Positions 56,046 through 64,000 of a stretch of DNA of 64,000 nucleotides are shown piece after piece. The first letter of the stretch is position 1. The number at the start of each line of letters is the position of its first letter. The notes below the pieces were generated by a model, which ran no database searches, was not told where the DNA came from, and worked only from the letters and a program-made list of their open reading frames with translations. A program made the translations under genes and the position numbers. The stretch comes from Punica granatum (taxonomy: Eukaryota > Streptophyta > Magnoliopsida > Myrtales > Lythraceae): assembly GCF_007655135.1 (NCBI RefSeq), contig NC_045132.1:7068001-7132000 (forward strand). The letters are read 5' to 3'.

Positions 56046-56914
56046 TCCCTATATATAAGTAAAATTGACTCCTACATCATTAAATGCTTCCTCATTTATA
56101 AAACAAAATTATTAAAATAATTTATTCAAAAGATTCTTGAAATGATTCATATATTTCATATCATTTCTTATTATTACATATGAACTAATTGTAATATAAA
56201 AATAAAACTGAAATATTTGAAATGAGGATATCATAAAACATTATATTTAAAAAATATGTATTCAAATTTGTGTAAACATGTAATATACAATTATTATCGT
56301 ATGAAACATAAAATTGGTACTGAAAATATTTTACTTTGTTAAAAAGCAATTATATTTTTCAAAAATCATGCTAATTATTGTAAGAAATGATATATACATG
56401 TGTATGTATTAAAATGAATATATATATATACACACACAATGCAAATGATATAAAACTACAGAGAATTTAATTAATTAATTAAAATTTATAAAAAATTATG
56501 ATCTTATGAAAGAAAAACTTATGACATAGCGTTATGAACTTAAACTCATAAAGAAAATAACAATAAAACTTAAAAACACAAATCACCTAAATGATATTTT
56601 AAAATGGACGAAACAAATGGTTACCCTAAAAATTACTATATGCGGTAGATCTATATTAACAATTAATTTAAAAATGAGATACAGATTAATTGGAATAATT
56701 AATTTTAAAGTATTATTATAATCATCAACTTACTCTAATTTATAACAAAAAAAAAACTATTGAAGATTGTTATTTGAAAAATAAAATTAATATATAAAAA
56801 TTATTATTTTTAATAAGAAAATTGGTATTTCAAAATGTAAATAGTTGCAATAATATATGATCTAGAGATATATGAAAACGATACCTTGCAACCCATAGGA
56901 CAAAAAAAACCTAG
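56046..56914 (+). mobile_element. Helitron-like element, tandem unit 1
   Basis: Starts TCCCTATATATAAGTAAAA after an A and ends CAAAAAAAACCTAG (CTAG 56911-56914) before a T. A decayed hairpin (CCTTGCAACCCATAGG) lies about 10 bases upstream of the end. The interior is homologous to the next element in the same order (for example TATCGTATGAAAC, GTAAGAAATGATATATAC, GCAAATGATATAAA). No Rep/helicase coding. Confidence 0.6.
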
Positions 56915-57127
56915 TATAGAAGTAAAATTGTATCCTATTATAATAAATGCTCTCTCATTAATATAAAAATATATTAAAATAATCAATTAAAAATTAAGAC
57001 AATTGATTTAATCAAGTCAAGCACAATCGTGAGAACGCAATATCTTCTCAGTTTATTAGAAAAGGCCCAATTTAAAAATAAGTGACAATTAAGTATGCTA
57101 ACAATTGATTATATAATTAGATATTGA

Positions 57128-57750
57128 CCTAATTTCTATCATTATAAAGGTAAAATTATTGCAATATATAAAATTATGGTAATATAAAAAAATAAAAAAT
57201 ATATATTGTCATCAAATTTTGTATTTAGAAAACATATAACCAGTTTTGTATGAATATCTATAAAAATATGTATATTATACAATTTTTAGATAAATATATA
57301 ATGCATTTAGACCTTTCGTTGGAAAATATTTGTCGAATCATTAAAAATCAGCCTAATTTTATTCCAATGATTATTGTATGAAACTTCAAATTAACCTTGA
57401 GTATATTTTATTGTGTTAGAAAGCAAATATATTTTAACCTACTTTCTATTATTATAAGGGTAAAATTATTGTAATATGTGAACTTATGGTAATACATAAA
57501 ACAATAATTATATATTTGAAATAAGAATATCATCAAATTTTATATTTCAGAAGACATAACCAATTTTGTGTGATCCATTAAAATATGCATATGATACATC
57601 GATTGATTAGATAAATATGTAATGCATTGAGACCATTTAGTTAAAAAAATATTTACCAAACCATTCAAAACTAGTCTAATTTTATCAAATGATTATAGAA
57701 TGAAACTTCAAATTAATTTTGAGCATATTTTATAGTGTTAAAGAGCAAAT
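57128..57750 (+). repeat. 310-bp tandem duplication inside the Helitron-like unit
   Basis: Two diverged copies. Each begins CCTAMTTTCTATYATTATAA followed by GGTAAAATTATTG (second copy at 57438) and runs through ATGAAACTTCAAATTAA and GAGTATATTTTATTGTGTTA-type motifs. Confidence 0.7.
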
Positions 57751-58066
57751 ATGTGTTTTAAAAATCAGAATAATTGTTATAAGAAATGATATATGTGTGT
57801 TAAAAAATGAACATTTTTATATATAAAACGCCAAATGATATAAACATTACAAATTTCCAAAAATATTAAGATCCTATAAAAGAAAATATTTATAACATAA
57901 TGCAATTAATTGATAAAAATAAAAATAAAAATATTAAAAATTAGGATGTTATAAAAATGTTTTAAAAAAAACAAATTTGTATTATATATATAAAACTTAA
58001 TGTATGTGATAAATTTCTATTAACAGTTAATTTAAAAATATGAAATGCATATTAATTGAAATAGAA

Positions 58067-58068
<2 letters not shown>

Positions 58069-58108
<40 letters not shown>
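58069..58108. repeat. (ATT)n microsatellite
   Basis: About a dozen ATT/TTA units with one interruption near the end. Confidence 0.95.
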
Positions 58109-58110
<2 letters not shown>

Positions 58111-58589
58111 TATAAGTTTTATTAAAAAATTATTGAAGATTATTATTTCAGTATTAACACAAAAAGTTGAAAATTATTATTATTTTTTATAAGAAAATTC
58201 ATGTTTAAAAATGTAAATTGCCATAAAAATAATATTGAGATATATGAACATGAACCCATGCAACGCATGGGATAAAAAAAATCTAGTGTTTTGTATTTTT
58301 ACATCTCTGTGGAGAAATAAATTTAGAAAAGAGGAGAGAAAATAGATGAAAATGGAGAAATAAGGTTCCCAAAAAAATTAGAAACAACTTGATTATGTCG
58401 ATACCTGGATTACAAAATAGAATGAAACTTCTTCTTTTTGTCAGTTCGATCTGCAAATTTAAAACGTTTCTTGCAATTTTTTCAAGCTTGAGTTCCGCTT
58501 GGTTCGATTTGCTTTGAAAAAGTTCCATAACTTTTTGTCGTCATTTTTTGAAACCGAAGAGAAACCAAAAGCCAGCCCTTTATTAATAT

Positions 58590-58642
58590 TTCAGTTGCCC
58601 AAGCCCAAGCCCAAGCCCAAGACCAAGCCCAATCCCAGCCCT
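58590..58642. repeat. hexanucleotide AAGCCC repeat upstream of the F-box gene
   Basis: About seven imperfect GCCCAA units, some 250-300 bases upstream of the F-box start codon. Confidence 0.85.
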
Positions 58643-58887
58643 TTTGTTTTGACGTTTTCTTCCATTTTTGAAACCTGAACGGACCTCCGTGAGCACCGTA
58701 ATACCATCTTCTTCTTCCGTCTCCTCTCCCTCCTTCTGACCAGACCGCCGTGGCTCGCCGGTCTCCCGGAGGTGGACCAGTTGCCGCCGGGGAGCTCGTA
58801 GAGAGCGGCGGCCTCTTCAACAGCGTTTCCTTTCCTTCATAATCGATTCTAGAAATTTTAGGTAGGTCAGTCAGTCGTTCGGGGACG

Positions 58888-60084
58888 ATGAAGCAGAGCA
58901 GCAGTCAAAGCGACGGTCCCCATCTCCCGGAAGAGATGATATACGAGATATTAGTGAGGCTCCCGGTGAAGTCATTGTGCAGATTCAGGTGCGTTTCTAC
59001 TCTGTGGCGCACCATCATTTCCGATCCTCACTTCGTCTCCTCCCACTTAGCTCGCTCCTCTGCTCATCCGAAGCTGTTGTTTTCCGGGGATGAATTTGCG
59101 GATATGGATGGTACGGGTACATCAATGAGGAAGGGGAAATTTCTCTTCTCCGCGGACTACCCCCGAAATTATTCGGAGGAGTAGGAGAAGGACCTGCGCC
59201 TGGTTGCGAGCTATCGCGGTCGAATTACCTCCATGGGGGGCTACATCTGGGAGTATGGTTGTTTGGTCTGCATGAGTGACGAAGAGGGAATCCAAATTTG
59301 TAATCCCACCACCAGTGAGTGGATTGCCTTCAAAGCACCTTCGACCAATGATAACTGCGTTCTGGGTTACGACCCGATTGAAAAGAAATGCAAGATTCTG
59401 AAGTCCACATTTATGGAACCGGAACCGATAACAGAGATTGACATTTTAACTGTCGGCGAGAAGGAGTGGAGAAGGATAGACACCGTTCTTGGTGGTCTAA
59501 GTATTGTCGATAGTTTATGTATCGACGGCGTCATCCATATGGTTTGCGAGGCTGAAGATGGAAGGGCCTATTTTATGTTGTTCGAAGTTAGGTTGGAGAG
59601 GTTTTGGGCAGCGATTCCCTTGCCTGCCGGAGTTATCTATAATGCTTGTATCTGTTTAATCGAATTCAATGGGTTTGCTGCTGTACTTGACTATGGTCCT
59701 GGCATGGTGATGGAATTGGAGGTTGTGTGTCGCAGATTGCATACATTGTTTAGATTGTGGATACTGGAGGATCTCGGCAAGAAAGTCTGGAGCTGCAAAG
59801 AATTTATCCCGCTACCTCAGTTGAAGGATGTTTTGTCAGATTGGCTACATTATACTGTTGGCGTCACTCGCGCAGGCGAAGTGGTGTTTGCACCACGGCT
59901 ATCCGTGGAACCGTTTCACTGCCATATATGCCACCTGGAGCATGCTTCTTTGAGGAAAATTGAGATATGTGGGTTATATGAACGCACGAATGCACTGACT
60001 CGTCAGCATGGTGATCAGGTAAATGCGGTTTGTTACCATGTGGAAAGTCTAATATCACTACGAGACCTTCGCATCGCCCAGTAA
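58888..60084 (+). pseudogene. F-box protein with F-box-associated domain, interrupted by one in-frame TAG
   Basis: One frame of 398 codons from the ATG at 58888 to the TAA at 60084, broken only by TAG at 59182-59184 (codon 99). Residues about 12-55 are the F-box (LPEEMIYEILVRLPVKSLCR; RCVSTLWRTIISDPHF), which binds SKP1 in SCF ubiquitin ligases. The rest is a type-3 F-box-associated domain (GYIWEYGCLVCMSDEEGIQI; VLGYDPIEKKCKILKS; DSLCIDGVIHMVCEAE), which recruits substrate. The frame is otherwise undamaged, so the break is recent, an allele, or possibly a sequencing or assembly error. If translated, the short product would keep the F-box without the substrate domain. The substrate is unknown. 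Confidence 0.85.
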
Positions 60085-61660
60085 GGAAACAAGACCCCTT
60101 TTGCGTGTTCAATGTTTAGGTTGGTTTAGAAGCTTGGAGGTCTGGTCCAGAGTGGATGGAAAAGACAGGGGAATTGACAACCTTTCGTGTTCGGAAATAG
60201 GAAATGCAAAGGTTGAAGCTATAGATAACGGAAATAGTAGAAACTGGTACTCTTTTCTCGGGTTTTGGGGAAAAGATTTCTCTTTGCATATATATACTTA
60301 TGTCTCAAATATGACTCTCGTGTGAGCTTATGTCCTCTCTGTTGCATAACAAACTTTTGTGCATCTCTTGCTTATGTTAACCACGTCGTACTGCAGGATT
60401 CTATATGATTGAGTTGAACAGATACTGCAGCCTTAGTTTCTTGGTCCTCTTTGAGTCATAGAATGAACGATACTGAATGAATTCATGATCATTTTTCTCG
60501 AAATCAGAATGACTGTAAGTACTCCTATACCCTTGATCCTTTCTTCCCGCTCTCACTCTAAATTCTCTCCCTGGAAGCTGTAACACCTCGTCGGAAACCA
60601 ATGACCATCACTGAGCCTGCACCCCCGGCCACTAAATCCTCATCAATAATAGTAGTGCTGGAAAGAAGGATTAATGATTATTAGAATGAAGGGAAAGCGG
60701 GGAAATTTTATTATTGTCCGTTAATTGTGTTTTTTGTTGGTGCACCGTCATCCCGTCCCGAATTGCTCTTGAGAATGAGATCAGATGAGGGACCATAGTC
60801 GGGTGTCAGTCGAAATAAGTTGCCAAGAGTTTCTGCTTTCTAGATTTTGTAGACTAAACCATCCTGCATATAGACTAATCCATCCCACATATCTATATAT
60901 CTCTGTAATTGTAACGGTACGTATACATACACGTTTACAGTTGGAATTAATTATTCAGTATTTAACAGCACATAACCCTGTGCCATAATGATTTTCCCTA
61001 ATCAACATGGGGAGTCCCTAAACAATAAAAGATATGACATACGTAAAAGACATTTTGCCACTAAAATTTGAGGGCCACTCTCAAGGAGTGTTAATGTAAT
61101 AGTTTCGTACCGTGAAATCGAAGAATTATCTTACTGCCCAATTCTATATGGTATTATCATAGAATGACATATGAGAGCATAATTTGCTGCAAAAAATGAG
61201 AAGGTAAAAATTTTTCAGCGTGAAAGCTCAGTTGTTTGTCGAAACTGAACAATCTTCTAACCTAATAATCTAATGCACAAGCTTTAGGAAAAGGTTAAGC
61301 ATAATTTCAAGCCGCACACAGGAACATCGTGGATTTGAAGGCACTCAGAAATATGTACAAACCATAGGCTCCCGACAATCGCGAAAGCAACTGAGGTCCA
61401 CAGACTTTCAGGGCATTTGCTCGAGCACCTGATATATAGCTCGAATTTGCCCGTGCACGAATGCCATACCGTTGCTGCAGAGGAGAAGAAGCAGTTTAGT
61501 GATTACTTATATTATATAGCTCGAATTTGCCCCCCCAATAACCGTAGTGCTTCAGAAGTCCCTCGTCTTGCCGCCAGTTTTTCACTTTCACTTCCACCTG
61601 CCAAAAGAAAATCGTTGTGATGTATTCTGCAGAACAGTATTTTGAAATCTTCTTGCTCGG
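60085..61660. other. 3' flank and intergenic sequence of the F-box gene
   Basis: No second gene recognised. Short frames here lack homology and codon structure. Confidence 0.3.
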
Positions 61661-61677
61661 GGGAAAGATTTCTCTGT

Positions 61678-61917
61678 CGACATTTTAACTGTCGGGGTGA
61701 AGGATAGATACCGGTCTTAGCTAATTTAAGTTTTGTAGATAGTTTATGTATCGACGGGGTCATGCATATGGTTTGTGAGGCTGAAGACGGGAAGGCCCAT
61801 TTTTATGCTATTCGATGTTAGGCTGGAGAATCCTCAAGCGATTCCCTTCCCTGCGGAAGTCATCTATGATGGTTATGTGCGTTTAATCGAATTCGCCGGG
61901 CATGCTGCTGTACGGCT
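61678..61917 (+). pseudogene. partial duplicate of the F-box-associated domain
   Basis: Matches 59440-59690 of the F-box gene: GACATTTTAACTGTCGG, GATAGTTTATGTATCGACGG, CATATGGTTTGYGAGGCTGA, GGTTTAATCGAATTC-type blocks in the same order, with small deletions and frameshifts. The F-box and most of the rest are absent. A local tandem duplication fragment. Confidence 0.8.
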
Positions 61918-64000
61918 CGGTGGTGTCGCTGCTGTGCTGTTAGTCGGTGGATTCTTGGGATTGGGCTCTCCTGAAGGATATTGGAGTCGGCCATTTTGTG
62001 TTCTTTATGAGGAACTTGGTCCAAGCGAATCGAGCTCCCAACCATTGAAACTGATCCGATGAGCAGAGTGATCCTATGAACCACAGTTTAGAGAGAGGGG
62101 GAAACAGAGGGTGGCGATGGGGGCACACTGCCAGCCACCGCTGACCCGGGCGATGTCCTCGGGGTCCCAAAGGTCGCTGTTGAACTCGCCTGTGGCAGTG
62201 GTGATGGCGGCGGTGACAGTGCCCTCCGCTCCCTCCCGAATTTGTTTTTCAATTTTTATTTTCCAATTTTTCAAAAATAATTTTTTTTAGAAAAATTGGA
62301 AAATCTGATGGAAAATAATGAAAATAACAGAAAACGGACGAACAACGAAAACCACCTATAATTACCCATAAACAAGACATAAGAAAGCTCGTGCTTTGAT
62401 TTATGATAACTTTCATTTCTGGGTAAATTGCATAAAGAAATGCGGGAGTTTCGGAATTCCCAATTTTATTACGTACTTTCAAAGGGATTTATCAAAAAAA
62501 CATTCTGTCTAACTTTGAGTATTGCTATATCCTACTCATAATCAACTTAAAAATTCTCGTAATTCAAAATTCACTCACAATGATATAAGTTGTAATCTAC
62601 ACAATATTCAAGATTATTTAATAGATGTGAGTGAGATTTGGAATCATGAGGACTTTTAGGCACACTACTTTCGAGAATTTAGTATTTTTGTTCCAGAATT
62701 ATCACCGTCATTAAAGGCCGTTAAATTTGCATGTTAATCAATTCAGAAAAAGACCAAGCCGAGGCCGTTAAATTTGCACGTTAATAATTCAGAAAAAAGA
62801 CCAAGGCTTTTCACTTTGTTTCAATGAAGCTCATTTTCCTGCTCCCCTCCTCACTCCATTCACGTCCCCACTGCCTCCAGCAATCAACGGCCTATATAAA
62901 AAAAAAAAATCTCTGACAAAATGCAATTCGTCGGCGAGCCATATATCTTGATGATTTGTGGCTAGAGCACAGTGAGTCGGGTGGCTAGGTGTTGCAAGCG
63001 AGCCACCTGGTTTATGCTTCTCAACATTTTATAGTTTTCTTTTCGCCTTACTTCTCATTCTCCAAACTTATAATTCGTTATAGGCCTTTAGAAAAGTGTT
63101 TGGCCAGAGAAAGTAAATTCTTTTTGGTATAAAATATTTTTACTAGGAATTATTTATCGAAACTTTTGGAGTAAATTTTTTCATATTTAAATGTTGGGGA
63201 ATGAAAATTTGGAGGCAAGAAAAGATATTGGCAGTAGCTTGGATGCTTTCTCTAAATAAAAGTTGGAAATTTTTTACGTGTATTCTATTTCCGTTGAAGG
63301 AAAAAAAAAAGTCATATATTCTATTTAGGGATTCTGGAGCCGTATAAAACTATTTAATTCTTTCTTTGAGTTTGATGGTCAGGTTTTTTGAGCTAATAAG
63401 TCCTAACCTAATCTTTTCGACCAATCCAGTGGCCATCTACATGCACCACGTTTATAGTGTGTTTGGGATTATTTTAGAGAGGAAGAGTAGAGGGGAGGAG
63501 AGAAGAAGAGAAGAGAGGAGAGAAGATATAAGGGGAGTAGAAGAGGGGAAATGGAGGGAGAGAAAGAAGTTGATATAATAGATAGAGAGCGAGGAAAGGG
63601 AAGAGAGAGATCTCGACGACAACGAGACGGTCGATAGGAAAGATGAGTCGGACACCAACAGACTGTTGAGCAAGGCTTCGAAAGCTGGGAGTTGCGGGGA
63701 CGTGAATGGAGGAAAGGAGAGACAAGGGGAAGAGCGAGAAGAAAAATGAGCTTATTTGAAAGAAAAGTAAAAAGTTTTGGATTTGAATTAATTAGCATAT
63801 TTTTATATCGTCCACCGTCGTGGAAATTGATTTTCCACAAACGGCTCATCTAATTGCACCACGTGTCCTATCTAACTTCAAAGATTAACACCGTTAGTTC
63901 TCAATTTGATTCTATCTTTTTTTAATTAAAATTTTACAAATTACCTTACATACAACATAGAGTTTCTAATTCAATTACAACTTGTTATAAGAAACTATCT
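61918..64000. other. terminal region, no gene supported
   Basis: 62090-62230 is GC-rich, with no recognisable protein in either strand. 63476-63620 is a purine-rich (GGAGAGAAGA) low-complexity tract. The rest is AT-rich intergenic DNA. Confidence 0.35.

Larger units (their letters stand above)
56909..58286 (+). mobile_element. Helitron-like element, tandem unit 2, with perfect terminal hairpin
   Basis: Its start (TAGTATAGAAGTAAAATTG) overlaps the end of unit 1 and matches unit 1's start. The 3' end has a perfect stem CCCATGC-AAC-GCATGGG (58255-58271), then ATAAAAAAAAT, CTAG (58283-58286) and a T, the classical Helitron terminus. The interior contains a roughly 310-bp tandem duplication (about 57128-57437 and 57438-57750) and an ATT microsatellite. 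Non-coding, so non-autonomous. Confidence 0.7.

Noticed and set aside
58482..58820. A 112-codon minus-strand frame with a WAWAWAWA stretch
   Set aside because: The repeat comes from the AAGCCC hexamer array. There is no homology or domain, and it lies in the F-box gene's upstream region.
62090..62230. GC-rich segment with short frames on both strands
   Set aside because: Composition alone; no protein motif. It may be part of a rearranged duplicate but cannot be assigned.
63476..63620. Purine-rich tract giving Ser/Leu- or Arg/Glu-rich frames
   Set aside because: Low-complexity GGAGA repeats generate open frames in all phases; not coding.

Overview
This is nuclear DNA from a flowering plant, most likely a eudicot; I cannot name the species from sequence alone. 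The signs are intron-bearing genes with GT/AG junctions, a plant-type PPR gene, an F-box gene and plant transposon families. There is no bacterial gene organisation. Host genes are sparse islands in a sea of nested and decayed transposable elements.

Host genes, in order: (i) an intact single-exon PLS-class PPR gene on the minus strand, 12009-14135; (ii) an exon-wise truncated WDR3/UTP12-like WD40 pseudogene on the minus strand, 16020-17740; (iii) a complete seven-exon SF3A2 (U2 snRNP splicing factor 3A subunit 2) gene on the minus strand, 18694-20840, with one GC-AG intron; (iv) a degraded GRF-type zinc-finger reading frame, 24377-24747; (v) a complete five-exon GH5 endo-beta-mannanase gene on the minus strand, 35028-37213, with a TATA box; (vi) an F-box/FBA gene on the plus strand, 58888-60084, broken by one in-frame TAG, with a partial paralogue about 2 kb downstream. 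These are unrelated housekeeping, organelle, cell-wall and ubiquitin genes. They do not form a pathway or cluster.

Mobile DNA makes up most of the rest. 1-3085 is a Ty1/copia element inserted in the 3' part of an L1-type LINE (3090 to about 9540). That LINE is also split by a 1.3-kb Mutator-like element (7452-8757) with about 265-bp terminal inverted repeats, an 11-bp target duplication and a captured PPR-gene fragment (a Pack-MULE). A second element of the same type lies at 21474-23021 with a 10-bp duplication. 25020-34208 is a 5'-half copia element whose integrase is interrupted by a Ty3/gypsy element (25709-31440), followed head-to-head by an inverted extra LTR (31441-32048). 39674-45946 is a nearly full-length LINE with an 18-bp target duplication. 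Smaller elements are two tRNA-derived SINE families, a MITE family, a TRIM (49310-49837) plus a solo TRIM LTR, a 1.5-kb near-perfect inverted repeat (46726-48233), and several Helitron-like elements (38391-39573; 55220-58286).

No wholly new system stands out. The most interesting items are the gene-capturing MULE pair, the head-to-head LTR palindrome, the tandem Helitron-like units, the long inverted repeat and the GC-AG intron in SF3A2. Exon junctions were placed by eye from splice signals, reading-frame phase and family knowledge. Transposon boundaries rest on terminal motifs and target duplications where stated and are approximate otherwise.
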